The position numbers were made by a program, and so were the translations under genes. DNA of 64,000 bases from Bacteroidota bacterium (GTDB lineage Bacteria > Bacteroidota > Bacteroidia > Cytophagales > Cyclobacteriaceae), in assembly GCA_018267215.1 (NCBI GenBank), contig JAFDYX010000025.1:46518-110517 (forward strand). Direction: 5' to 3'. This document shows, piece by piece, positions 8,770 through 17,580 of this stretch. Under the pieces are notes generated by a model. It saw only the letters and a list, made by a program, of their open reading frames with translations. It searched no databases and had not been told where the DNA came from. Numbering within the stretch: the first letter of the stretch is position 1; every line of letters starts with the position of its first letter.

Positions 8770-8791
8770 TTCTATCAGTACGTTGATAGAA
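8770..8791. promoter_or_regulatory. Operator-like inverted repeat TTCTATCA-n6-TGATAGAA
   Basis: There are two perfect 8-bp arms with a 6-bp spacer, between the stop of the small exported protein gene and the AhpD/TonB/MFS operon. An A-run follows on the plus strand, so in the minus direction a T-run precedes the hairpin instead of following it. That does not fit an intrinsic terminator in either direction. A regulator-binding site is one reading; nothing in the window identifies the regulator. Confidence 0.4.
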
Positions 8792-8827
8792 TAAAAAAAA
8801 CAAAAATTAATTCGTTACTGCCGTAAA

Positions 8828-9373
8828 TCAGCAGTGGTTATTAGGAGGAGGAGTAAGAACAGGATAATCGTGATTGAGCGTTTTTGAAGCATTGGCTTCA
8901 AATGATTGGTTGATACTGATGATTGTCCGCGCAGATAACTCTATTTCTTCGATCACCGGATTGTAATCTTTTAATAGACCTGTTAATGTTTTTGCGTTTG
9001 AGTTGGTGGCCGGAGATTGACTGGTAGATTGCTTCACTAAGTCAGAGAGAATTTTTACGGCTTTTTTCTGGCCATCGTTGCGCAGGCAGACTACATACAC
9101 CGTATCATTTTCATATTTCTGCTGCACCAGCTTATAGAATTCACCATTATATTGAAAGTCGCCCGATACACGTTCAAAGCCTTTTTCAATTGGATAGGGT
9201 AGTGTAAGCGGAATTTTAATAGTAACAGTTTCAGATTGATCGTAGGCATCATTTTCGATTGCCCGATTAACTTTGTTGTTGGCGCTGTGCATCATCCCTA
9301 CATAAATTCCATAGTATCCTATTACATTAAACAGGAAAACCCAAACGAGAAACAAGGAGATAATTTTTTTCAC
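8828..9373 (-). CDS. Small exported or membrane-anchored protein, function unknown
   Basis: The 181-residue protein begins with a hydrophobic segment, MKKIISLFLVWVFLFNVIGYYGIY, that could be a signal anchor. A soluble region follows (IKIPLTLPYPIEKGFERVSG, then FYKLVQQKYENDTVYVVCL), then a Ser/Asn-rich stretch (about residues 113-130). The tail ends PPPNNHC. The terminal His-Cys could bind metal, but one pair is weak evidence. No family is recognised. It has the same orientation as the AhpD/TonB/MFS operon, but 310 bp separate them. Confidence 0.7.
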   Translation of the reverse strand: MKKIISLFLVWVFLFNVIGYYGIYVGMMHSANNKVNRAIENDAYDQSETVTIKIPLTLPYPIEKGFERVSGDFQYNGEFYKLVQQKYENDTVYVVCLRNDGQKKAVKILSDLVKQSTSQSPATNSNAKTLTGLLKDYNPVIEEIELSARTIISINQSFEANASKTLNHDYPVLTPPPNNHC

Positions 9374-9465
9374 GGCATGGCATAGATAAAATAAAATTTC
9401 GAAAAATCAAAAAAATAGCTTCTAAACAGAAGAATCAAATGCAATGGTCTTCAGCTGGCTTCTTT

Positions 9466-10608
9466 TTAAAATCTTTCCGTGGCGGGGTGAAAGGTGCGCC
9501 AGCTATGCCAAAACTCCTGAGAGGCTTTGATGCGCTTCAGTTTTTGTGTGGTGTCTTTAAAGCTAAGTCCTGAAAAATCATAATCGCCAAGAGCCGACAC
9601 AAGCGAATCGCCCCGGGCAGAATAGGTTTCAGCATCGGGGCGCTCAAAGGCTGTAAAACTTTGGCCGTCTTTAGAAAGAAACAGCACGATGGCCTGCTGC
9701 CCAATTTGGTCGTTGATGATCCGCACTTTTTTTAGCTGGTTCCAGTCGTATGCTTTGCTTTTGCCGTTGATGTCAATGCCGATTACCCACGACTTGTCTT
9801 GCCACGACCGGCTGTCGGTGCGGGTCAGGCTGCTTTTACTTTTTCCTTTTTCAAATTTGCCGAGTGTATCGTATCGGGAGTTCGATGCCTGATCGCCCTG
9901 CATTACGATTGCGTGGGGGTACAAGTCAAAAAGTTTTTTTACCGTCATCTGCGTGGATTCTATTTCGGGCAGCACTTCGCCTTTCAGCAATCCGGCAATG
10001 GCCTCGCCATTCACTTGCCGCCACCAGCTTTTAGTAGTAGCATCTTCAAACATGGCATTGAAATGATCCATCCCCACCAACCTGAATTTTTCAGATTTTC
10101 CGTTTACCATGGGTTCATACACACGCCCGGTATGGCATACATTGCAATAGGTAACTATCACAGGTTTACCACCGATGGTATCTTGTACCTGATGGTGATA
10201 GAGAATAAAGCGGATAGGGTATGCCTTTACCTGTCCGTTGTTTTCGATGCTGACCACCAGTGTGCTGTCGCTTAACTGATTGGTGCTTTTATCTCTAAAC
10301 AAAACATGTTGGGGTTGCAAAAACATGTGGTCGGCACTCATGACAAAGTTAAAGAAGTAGATGATGGCAACGGAAGCTATCAGCACTACTGCCGGAATCC
10401 ATTTGGGCTTCTGTGCAAATGCTGGCTTGGCTCCGGCCAGAAAAAACAAGCCGAATGAAATGCGGAACAGCCAACGATACGAGTAGAGAAAATAAGCGAG
10501 GCTGATACTATTCATACGCTGGCTGCCGGGCATGGGCATAATGAAGTACACATTGAAAAACTCAAAGAGCGCCAGACTAATGACACCCAAGTAGAACAGC
10601 TTTTTCAT
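9466..10608 (-). CDS. DUF3179 family membrane protein
   Basis: The 380-residue protein has three N-terminal hydrophobic segments (about residues 3-24, 36-60 and 70-92). A DUF3179 domain follows: VKAYPIRFILYHHQVQDTIGGKPVIVTYCNVCHTG, then FRLVGMDHFNAMFEDATT and SWWRQVNGEAIAGLLKG. The family-typical Cys pair here reads C155-N-V-C158-H159, which also satisfies the CxxCH pattern of c-type heme attachment. Biochemical function of DUF3179 is unknown to me. It lies 79 bp upstream of mdh in the same orientation, but a terminator-like hairpin between them belongs to neither reading through. Confidence 0.85.
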   Translation of the reverse strand: MKKLFYLGVISLALFEFFNVYFIMPMPGSQRMNSISLAYFLYSYRWLFRISFGLFFLAGAKPAFAQKPKWIPAVVLIASVAIIYFFNFVMSADHMFLQPQHVLFRDKSTNQLSDSTLVVSIENNGQVKAYPIRFILYHHQVQDTIGGKPVIVTYCNVCHTGRVYEPMVNGKSEKFRLVGMDHFNAMFEDATTKSWWRQVNGEAIAGLLKGEVLPEIESTQMTVKKLFDLYPHAIVMQGDQASNSRYDTLGKFEKGKSKSSLTRTDSRSWQDKSWVIGIDINGKSKAYDWNQLKKVRIINDQIGQQAIVLFLSKDGQSFTAFERPDAETYSARGDSLVSALGDYDFSGLSFKDTTQKLKRIKASQEFWHSWRTFHPATERF

Positions 10609-10631
10609 GAGGCTGAAATTAACGGTAATCT

Positions 10632-10670
10632 GACAAAAACAAAAAACGCCAAGTTCATCACCTGGCGTTT
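10632..10670 (-). terminator. Rho-independent terminator-like hairpin between the DUF3179 gene and mdh, minus strand
   Basis: AAACGCCA (10644-10651) and TGGCGTTT (10663-10670) form an 8-bp stem with an 11-nt loop. Read on the minus strand it is followed by TTTTTTGTTTTTG. It lies just downstream of the mdh stop at 10688 and so ends mdh. Confidence 0.8.
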
Positions 10671-10687
10671 CTGTTGCTGCAGAAAAA

Positions 10688-11620
10688 TTATTTAGGCAAT
10701 TTATCCAGCACCTCCATCACTTCTTTCACATGTTTGCGGCTGGTTTCAAGCAGTTCTTTTTCCTGGCTGTTGAGTTGCAATTCAATGACTTGTTCGATAC
10801 CGTTTTTTCCTAAGATGGCCGGCACGCCTAAATAGCAGTCTTTAATACCGTACTCGCCATCTAAGCGGATACAAACCGGCAACACCCTGCGTTGGTCTTT
10901 TACAATGGCTTCTACCATTTGTGCTGCAGCCGAGCCCGGAGCGTACCACGCGGAGGTGCCCATCAGTTTTACCAGCTCGCCACCGCCTACTTTGGTGCGC
11001 TCGATGATGGCATCCAGTTTGTCTTTGGCAATCAGTTCTGTTACCGGTATTCCACCTACGGTAGTGTAGCGCGGCAGCGGCACCATAGTGTCGCCATGGC
11101 CGCCCAGCAGCATAGCCTGAATATCTTTGGGCGAAACATGTAAAGCTTCGGCCAAAAAGGCGCGATAACGGGCGGTATCTAAAATGCCGGCCATACCCAT
11201 CACGCGTGTGCGGGGAAATTTGGAAACCAAGTGTGCCTGGTAGGTCATGACATCGAGCGGGTTGCTCACCACAATGATGATGGCGTTGGGCGAGTGCTTC
11301 ACCACATTTTCGGTTACGGTTTTAACGATGCCGGCATTGGTGCTGATCAGGTCATCGCGTGTCATACCCGGTTTGCGCGGAAGCCCCGAGGTGATGACCA
11401 CCACATCCGAATTGGCACTTTTGCTGTAATCATTGGTAGAGCCGATCGTGCGGCTGTCGTATAAATTGATAGGGGCTTTCTGCCAAATGTCAAGCGCCTT
11501 GCCTTCGGCCAGCCCTTCTTTGATATCAACTAAAACGATTTCGTTGGCTACTTCGCGGTAAGCCAGCACATCGGCACACGTAGCGCCTACATTACCAGCG
11601 CCAACAACAGTTATTTTCAT
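10688..11620 (-). CDS. mdh: Malate dehydrogenase
   Basis: The 310-residue NAD-dependent enzyme interconverts malate and oxaloacetate in the TCA cycle. The Rossmann motif GAGNVGATCA is at residues 7-16. Substrate-binding arginines are in GLPRKPGMTRDD (Arg82 and Arg88; the first favours malate over lactate), and the catalytic His175 is in GGHGDTMVP. It belongs to the LDH-like MDH type common in Bacteroidetes, and its length is typical. It is divergent from the aspartokinase gene with a 129-bp gap, and ends in a strong terminator. Confidence 0.96.
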   Translation of the reverse strand: MKITVVGAGNVGATCADVLAYREVANEIVLVDIKEGLAEGKALDIWQKAPINLYDSRTIGSTNDYSKSANSDVVVITSGLPRKPGMTRDDLISTNAGIVKTVTENVVKHSPNAIIIVVSNPLDVMTYQAHLVSKFPRTRVMGMAGILDTARYRAFLAEALHVSPKDIQAMLLGGHGDTMVPLPRYTTVGGIPVTELIAKDKLDAIIERTKVGGGELVKLMGTSAWYAPGSAAAQMVEAIVKDQRRVLPVCIRLDGEYGIKDCYLGVPAILGKNGIEQVIELQLNSQEKELLETSRKHVKEVMEVLDKLPK

Positions 11621-11717
11621 GGGATTAATTTTTACAGGTTAATAAACGGGCGGCAATTTATCATTCGGGAACTTTAAAAAGAAAGAGAATTATCATTTAA
11701 ATATTGAACTGCGGCAA

Positions 11718-11725
11718 TATCTTTG
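11718..11725 (+). promoter_or_regulatory. -7 promoter element (TATCTTTG) for the aspartokinase gene
   Basis: This is an exact TAnnTTTG match followed by CC, 24 bp before the ATG at 11750. The -33 region is not clear. Confidence 0.55.
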
Positions 11726-11749
11726 CCCGCTTAAATAATTTGAATCATT

Positions 11750-13069
11750 ATGCTGGTAGTAAAGTTTGGTGGCACCTCGGTAGGTAAGCCCGATAGAATG
11801 AAAAAAATTGCCCATCTGGTAACTGAAATGCCCGGGCGAAAGATTGTGGTGCTGTCGGCATTAAGTGGAACGACCAATACGCTGGTTAAAATAGGAGAAG
11901 CCTTGCTGGCTATCCAACCTGCTACGGCCGAGAACGAGATAGCATCGCTGGAAAAACATTATCAGTCTTTTATTCATGAGCTTTTTGAATCAACCGCTTA
12001 TCGTGCCATCGGGGAAGAGATCGTCAGCCGCTACTTTAGTTTATTCAGGCTGCTGGCTGCCGGAAAATTTGACGACCGCAGTTACCGCGAGTTGCTCGCG
12101 CAAGGCGAGTTGATTTCCACCGAGTTGTTTTATCACCACTGTCAGGAACAAAAAATCAATGCCCGCCTGCTGCCCGCCCTGCATTTTATGTCAATAGACG
12201 AAAACCACGAGCCGGAGTTGGAAAAAATTGCCGAGCGGCTGAAGCCGATTTTGGAGACCATGAGTTCTGCCAGCCTGCTCATCACCCAAGGATATATTTG
12301 CCGCAACCACAGAAATGAAATTGATAATTTGAAACGGGGAGGCAGCGACTACACCGCCTCGCTGATCGGGGCGGCTGTGCGTGCCGATGAAATACAAATC
12401 TGGACAGACATAGATGGCATGCACAACAACGACCCGCGCGTGGTGAAAAAAACTATTCCCATTGCCGAGCTTACATTTGATGAAGCCTCGGAGTTGGCTT
12501 ACTTCGGTGCGAAAATTTTACATCCCTCCACCATTGTGCCGGCACAAAAATACAATGTGCCCGTGCGGCTGAAAAACACCATGGATGAAAAAGCCTTCGG
12601 CACGCTCATCAGCGAGAAAGGTACCAGCGGCCAGTTTAAAGCCATCGCGGCCAAAGACGGCATTACCGCCATCAACATCAAATCATCGCGCATGTTGCTG
12701 GCTTATGGTTTTTTAAGAAGAGTATTTGAAGTGTTCGAAAAACACAAAACGTCCATTGATATGATTTCAACATCGGAAGTAGCTGTTTCCATCACCATAG
12801 ACGATAGCAAACATTTGGACTCCATTGTCAGCGACTTAAAAACATTTGGCACTATTGAGGTAGATAAAAACCAAACTATTATTTGTATTGTCGGCAACAA
12901 GCTGGAAGAAAAAGAAGGTGTATTGAAAGCCGTGTTCCAGTCGCTGGCGCAAGTGCCCGTACGGATGGTGAGCTATGGCGGCAGCAGCAACAACATTTCT
13001 CTGTTGGTAGATACTTCACAAAAAGAAAAAGCACTCAATCTGCTGAACGAAGGATTGTTTGGGCTCTGA
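11750..13069 (+). CDS. lysC: Aspartokinase (monofunctional, with C-terminal ACT domains)
   Basis: The 439-residue protein phosphorylates aspartate at the entry to lysine, threonine and methionine synthesis. The N-terminal nucleotide site VVKFGGTSVGKPDRM starts at residue 3. RGGSDYTASLIGAAVRADEIQIWTD carries the aspartate-binding segment, and FGAKILHPSTI is the kinase-fold hallmark. Two ACT regulatory modules follow (about residues 300-370 and 375-439), so feedback by lysine or threonine is likely. No homoserine dehydrogenase domain follows, unlike ThrA. The symbol lysC is by analogy. Confidence 0.92.
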   Translation: MLVVKFGGTSVGKPDRMKKIAHLVTEMPGRKIVVLSALSGTTNTLVKIGEALLAIQPATAENEIASLEKHYQSFIHELFESTAYRAIGEEIVSRYFSLFRLLAAGKFDDRSYRELLAQGELISTELFYHHCQEQKINARLLPALHFMSIDENHEPELEKIAERLKPILETMSSASLLITQGYICRNHRNEIDNLKRGGSDYTASLIGAAVRADEIQIWTDIDGMHNNDPRVVKKTIPIAELTFDEASELAYFGAKILHPSTIVPAQKYNVPVRLKNTMDEKAFGTLISEKGTSGQFKAIAAKDGITAINIKSSRMLLAYGFLRRVFEVFEKHKTSIDMISTSEVAVSITIDDSKHLDSIVSDLKTFGTIEVDKNQTIICIVGNKLEEKEGVLKAVFQSLAQVPVRMVSYGGSSNNISLLVDTSQKEKALNLLNEGLFGL

Positions 13070-13129
13070 CCAAATGAAGAACAAAAATTCATTGCCTTAA
13101 AAAGACGGGATTCTCTTAATAGACCGGTC

Positions 13130-13161
13130 TTGGCTACGGGCTTGTCGCTCATGTAATTTTG
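13130..13161 (+). promoter_or_regulatory. Promoter of the M28 peptidase gene (TTGG ... TAATTTTG)
   Basis: TTGG at 13130 and TAATTTTG at 13154-13161 are 24 bp apart, fitting the Bacteroidetes -33/-7 arrangement. The start codon follows 57 bp later. Confidence 0.5.
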
Positions 13162-13217
13162 TTTCTTTGTTACACCTTCAGTGATTATTTTTAGGTTGAT
13201 CATTTAAAATTAACCTC

Positions 13218-14762
13218 ATGAAGAAAATTCATATTTTGTTTGTAGCGGTCGTGCTGAGCAGTTCAGTTTTTGCACAATCGCAAGATCCGGTAATAGATGC
13301 CATCGTTAAAGAAGCGACTGAAAACTCGCAGTTAGAAAAACTGGCGCACGAGTTGTTCGATAAAATCGGCCCGCGGCTGGTGGGTACTCCGCAAATGCAG
13401 CAAGCACACGACTGGGCAGTAGCAAAATATGCAGGCTGGGGCATTGCAGCAAAAAATGAAAAGTGGGGCGAATGGCGCGGATGGGAGCGCGGCATCTCGC
13501 ATATAGATATGGTGTCTCCACGCTCGAAAACTTTGGAAGGAACGCAACTTGCCTGGTGCCCGAGCACCAACGGAAAAACCATAACAGCAGAAGTTGTCAT
13601 TCTGCCCGATCTGGCCGACTCCCTCGCGTTTCAAAAATGGCTGCCTTCCGCGAAAGGAAAATTTGTGCTGATCTCCATGAACCAACCCACCGGCAGGCCT
13701 GACTACAACTGGGAAGAATTTGGAACGAAAGAATCTGTTGATAAGATGAAAAAAGACCGTGCCGGCCAAATAGAGGCATGGATGAATAGAATCAAAAAAA
13801 CAGGAAAGACAAACCAGACCTTACCCGTGGCATTAGAAAAAGCCGGGGCAGCAGGCATTGTAACCTGCAACTGGTCGCGTGGGTTTGGCGTGAATAAAAT
13901 ATTCGGAGCCCATACCAAAAAAATCCCGACTGTTGATATTGCCCTGGAAGACTATGGGCTCTTGTATCGCTTGGCGGAGAATGGAACTATTCCGAAAATA
14001 AGCGTACTCACCGACTCGAAAGAAAAAGGAATGGTACCAACTTACAACACAGTGGCGGAGATCAAAGGCTCAGAAAAAGCAAATGAGTATGTGATGCTCT
14101 CGGCTCACTTCGACTCGTGGGATGGCGGAACAGGCGCCACCGACAACGGCACGGGCACCCTGACGATGATGGAAGCCATGCGCATTTTGAAAAAAGTTTA
14201 CCCTAACCCGAAGCGTACCATTTTAGTAGGGCATTGGGGAAGCGAAGAGCAAGGTTTAAATGGCTCGCGCGCTTTTGTGGAAGATCACCCCGAGATCGTG
14301 CAAAATTTGCAAGTGCTCTTCAATCAGGATAACGGCACAGGCCGCGTGGTAAACATTTCGGGGCAGGGTTACTTACATTCTTATGAATTTATCAGCCGGT
14401 GGCTGAGCAAAGTGCCCGAGAAATATAAAGACAAATTAGAGACACGCTTCCCCGGCTCGCCCGGAGGCGGAGGCTCTGACTTTGCTTCTTTTGTAGCAGT
14501 GGGCGCTCCCGGATTTTCGCTCAGTTCAAACAGTTGGTTGTACGGCAGCTACACCTGGCATACCAACCGCGATACATACGACAAAGTGGTGTTCGATGAT
14601 GTGCGAAACAATGCCATCCTCACCGCCATCTTAATTTATCAGGCAAGCGAAGACGCAGCCAAAACACAGCGCGACAAAAGTGTGATGCCCTTCAACTCAA
14701 AAGGCGAGCAGGGCAAGTGGCCCGAACAAAAGAAGGCTACCCGTAAAGGTGGGGCAGATTAA
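13218..14762 (+). CDS. Secreted M28 family zinc metallopeptidase
   Basis: The 514-residue protein has a signal peptide (ending SSSVFAQ). A PA-like insert region (about residues 110-290) comes before an M28 catalytic domain. Visible zinc and catalytic residues are His and Asp in SAHFDSWDGGTGATDNGTG, the Glu pair in GHWGSEEQGLNGS, Asp in NQDNGTG, and a C-terminal His in YTWHTNRD. It is probably an aminopeptidase or carboxypeptidase acting outside the cytoplasm in peptide scavenging. It stands alone between aspartokinase and the E2 gene. Confidence 0.9.
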   Translation: MKKIHILFVAVVLSSSVFAQSQDPVIDAIVKEATENSQLEKLAHELFDKIGPRLVGTPQMQQAHDWAVAKYAGWGIAAKNEKWGEWRGWERGISHIDMVSPRSKTLEGTQLAWCPSTNGKTITAEVVILPDLADSLAFQKWLPSAKGKFVLISMNQPTGRPDYNWEEFGTKESVDKMKKDRAGQIEAWMNRIKKTGKTNQTLPVALEKAGAAGIVTCNWSRGFGVNKIFGAHTKKIPTVDIALEDYGLLYRLAENGTIPKISVLTDSKEKGMVPTYNTVAEIKGSEKANEYVMLSAHFDSWDGGTGATDNGTGTLTMMEAMRILKKVYPNPKRTILVGHWGSEEQGLNGSRAFVEDHPEIVQNLQVLFNQDNGTGRVVNISGQGYLHSYEFISRWLSKVPEKYKDKLETRFPGSPGGGGSDFASFVAVGAPGFSLSSNSWLYGSYTWHTNRDTYDKVVFDDVRNNAILTAILIYQASEDAAKTQRDKSVMPFNSKGEQGKWPEQKKATRKGGAD

Positions 14763-14914
14763 GGCGGTCAGTTAAACTGATTGGTCTATCAGGATTTGAC
14801 GGGCGTGTCATTTTGAAATTCGTTCCGGTATCAGAATCCGATTTGGTATGCAAACGGATGTTGGCAATCAGATTGAAAATCACCTAACTTTACCACTTAA
14901 AATAATTTTCTACC

Positions 14915-16201
14915 ATGGCACAAGCAGAGTTGATCATGCCCAAAATGGGCGAGAGCATCATGGAGGCAACCATTTTGAAATGGCTTAAAAAACCCGGTGA
15001 TAAAATCGAACAAGATGAGTCTGTACTCGAAGTAGCTACCGATAAGGTAGATACCGAAGTGCCTTCCACCTATGCAGGTGTGTTAAAAGAAATTCTGGCA
15101 AAAGAAGGAGAGGTAGTGAAGGTGGGCAAAGCCATTGCTATAATTACGACAGAGGCAGGAGCAACGAAAGAAACGCCCACTCCCGAACCTGTGATGGCTG
15201 CCAAGCCGGCCGCTACTGAATCGAAAGCCACAGCGCCAGTTGCTACCAATGGCCATGCTTCGGCAAATGATTATAAATCGTCTTCACGGTTTTATTCGCC
15301 ATTGGTAAAAAATATTGCAAAGGAAGAAGGCGTTGCTGTGGCTGAGCTGGAAACCATTGCAGGCACGGGTGCAGAAGGTCGTGTTACCAAAAAAGATATT
15401 TTAAGTTATGTACAGACCCGCAAACTGGGGCAATCAGTTGTTTCAACTCGCGCAGTAAGTGCTGCCCCACTAGTGCCGGCTTCTATCAGTGCCGGAGATG
15501 AAATCATCCAGATGGATCGCATGCGCAAAATGATTGCCGAACGGATGGTGGACAGCAAACGGATTTCGCCTCACGTTACCTCTTTTGTAGAAGCAGATGT
15601 AACAGGCGTAGTGTATTGGCGCAACAAAGTAAAAAACGAATTTCAAAAACAAACAGGCGATACACTTACCTTCACACCTCTTTTTATAGAGGCAGTTGTG
15701 CAGGCCATCAAAGACTACCCGATGATCAACGTGCAGGTAGATGGCGACAAGATCATCAAGAAGAAAGAAATTAATGTGGGCATGGCCGTAGCGCTGCCTT
15801 CCGGAAACCTGATCGTACCGGTTATCCGCAATGCCGATCAATATAGCCTGAGCGGGCTGGCCAAAGTAGTAAACGATCTAGCCAAACGTGCGCGCGATAA
15901 CAAACTGAAACCCGATGAGTTGGCGGGCGGTACATTTACGGTATCAAACGTAGGCTCTTTCGGTAATGTAATGGGCACGCCCATTATCATGCAACCGCAG
16001 GTAGCCATTCTAGCGCTGGGTGCCGTGCAAAAAAAACCGGCTGTTATTGAAACTCCGTATGGAGATTCCATCGCCATCCGCCACAAAATGTTTTTATCAC
16101 ATTCGTACGATCACCGCGTGGTAGATGGCGCACTGGGCGGAAGTTTTGTAAGAAGGGTAGCCGATCACCTCGAAAAATTTGATATCAACCGTTCGATCTG
16201 A
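14915..16201 (+). CDS. Dihydrolipoamide acyltransferase (E2) of a 2-oxoacid dehydrogenase complex
   Basis: The 428-residue protein has an N-terminal lipoyl domain (about residues 1-80) with the lipoylated Lys44 in EVATDKVDTEV. A flexible Ala/Pro/Thr linker and an E3-binding domain (about 126-168: YSPLVKNIAKEEGV, GTGAEGRVTKKDI) follow. The catalytic domain contains SHSYDHRVVDG, with His400 and Asp404. It transfers acyl groups to CoA in the pyruvate, 2-oxoglutarate or branched-chain complex; the sequence by eye does not decide which. No E1 or E3 gene is adjacent. The 3' end overlaps the convergent histidine kinase gene by 37 bp. Confidence 0.93.
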   Translation: MAQAELIMPKMGESIMEATILKWLKKPGDKIEQDESVLEVATDKVDTEVPSTYAGVLKEILAKEGEVVKVGKAIAIITTEAGATKETPTPEPVMAAKPAATESKATAPVATNGHASANDYKSSSRFYSPLVKNIAKEEGVAVAELETIAGTGAEGRVTKKDILSYVQTRKLGQSVVSTRAVSAAPLVPASISAGDEIIQMDRMRKMIAERMVDSKRISPHVTSFVEADVTGVVYWRNKVKNEFQKQTGDTLTFTPLFIEAVVQAIKDYPMINVQVDGDKIIKKKEINVGMAVALPSGNLIVPVIRNADQYSLSGLAKVVNDLAKRARDNKLKPDELAGGTFTVSNVGSFGNVMGTPIIMQPQVAILALGAVQKKPAVIETPYGDSIAIRHKMFLSHSYDHRVVDGALGGSFVRRVADHLEKFDINRSI

Positions 16202-17526
16202 ATGGCCTGAGGCTCTGCATAGGCTGTGGGTAATTCTATTCTGAATTTGGTTAGTCCGGGTTCATTAGCTGACTCGAGAAAAATATCCCCGTTATTAAAT
16301 TTTATAAAGAAGGAGGCCATCACCAAGCCAAGACCTGCGCCTTGCTCTCCGTTTGTTCCTTCGGCAGCCGGCAGTTGGTAGGTAAATAATTTTCGTTGAA
16401 GTTCGAGTGGGATGAGGATGCCGTGATTGGCAATGGTGATGACAACTTTTGAGGGATCAGCCAAAAATGCTTCCACCCGTACAACTGTGCTCACGTTGGC
16501 AAACTTCACCGCATTAGAGATAACATTGCGCACGGCAATACGGATCATCTCTTCATCGCCATAAAACTTTATTTCCGAATTAATTTGAATATCAAGTGTA
16601 AGCGATTTTTCGGCTGCCGTAGCTTTAAAATGCCCCACAATATTTTGAAGGAAAGCCGGAAGCATCACCGATTTTTTTTCAGACACAAATCCATCCATCT
16701 GCGCACGCGACCATCGCACTAACCCATACAGCAAACCCGTTACGTTTTTCAGTTCATCACCAACTTGGGTAAGTAAGTTTTGACGCTCGTTCTCTATATT
16801 CTGTTTTTTTCCGTGCAGGTGCACTAAACTGGTAAGCGAGTTAAGCGGGTCGGCTATGTCGTGCGATAGGATAGAGATGATTTTGTTCTTTTGCTGGTTG
16901 AGGTTTTCCACTAATTTTTTCTGCTCCGTCAGCTCGCTGAACTGTAGAAAACTTTTTCTTCTGCGATACTCCAACACTACGCTTACAAAAACGAAGTAGA
17001 TAAACGAAACAAACAAATGTGGATATTGACTGAAATAGAATGGATCGCGGTGAACCTGTTGAGAGAAAAAGATAAATACAGCCAACAATGCCAGGTTCAG
17101 CAACAGCACATAGCGCAGGTTAAGCCCACTGACAGCAGCCACTAGTATCCAAATGAGAAAGAGGAGATTGGTGATATAGTAACCCGGCATGCGGGCAAAG
17201 GCGGCTGTTACCATGGCTGCACTGAAGTTGATAAAAGCAATTGAAACGATAGCCCAGATAACAAACCGGGAACTGGGTTTAGCTTTAAAAGTGTAAAACA
17301 TCAGTAGGGATGCATAACTGAGTACCACCACACGCGATTGAAGCACGATATTAAAATTTACATCGCGGAAAGCGTCAATAATCAGAAATGTGGTCATGCC
17401 AAATAATGTGATGAACGTAACCAAACGCAGTGCCAGCAGGTTCGATGGATAAACGAATTCATCGTAAGCTTTTTCCTGTTCTTTTGGGAAACGCCAGATG
17501 AAAGAATATTGGGAAAAAAATTGCAT
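16165..17526 (-). CDS. Membrane-bound sensor histidine kinase
   Basis: The 453-residue protein has about six N-terminal membrane segments (residues 30-185). A coiled linker and HisKA domain follow, with phospho-acceptor His222 in ISILSHDIADPLNSL. The HATPase domain has an N-box (RNVISNAVKFA) and a G-box (EQGAGLGLVMASFF). No PAS or periplasmic sensor domain is seen, so the membrane helices probably sense the signal. No response regulator gene is adjacent, which makes it an orphan. The last 37 bp overlap the convergent E2 gene. Confidence 0.9.
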   Translation of the reverse strand: MQFFSQYSFIWRFPKEQEKAYDEFVYPSNLLALRLVTFITLFGMTTFLIIDAFRDVNFNIVLQSRVVVLSYASLLMFYTFKAKPSSRFVIWAIVSIAFINFSAAMVTAAFARMPGYYITNLLFLIWILVAAVSGLNLRYVLLLNLALLAVFIFFSQQVHRDPFYFSQYPHLFVSFIYFVFVSVVLEYRRRKSFLQFSELTEQKKLVENLNQQKNKIISILSHDIADPLNSLTSLVHLHGKKQNIENERQNLLTQVGDELKNVTGLLYGLVRWSRAQMDGFVSEKKSVMLPAFLQNIVGHFKATAAEKSLTLDIQINSEIKFYGDEEMIRIAVRNVISNAVKFANVSTVVRVEAFLADPSKVVITIANHGILIPLELQRKLFTYQLPAAEGTNGEQGAGLGLVMASFFIKFNNGDIFLESANEPGLTKFRIELPTAYAEPQAIQIERLISNFSR

Positions 17527-17580
17527 GTTTACGGTCAGGTTTTCTTGAGGTAAAGTAATAAAAAATCAAAAATTCAAGTT

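Noticed and set aside
9466-10608. A cytochrome c call for the DUF3179 protein
   Set aside because: One CxxCH at a conserved Cys pair of another family is not enough; kept as a low-interest finding only.
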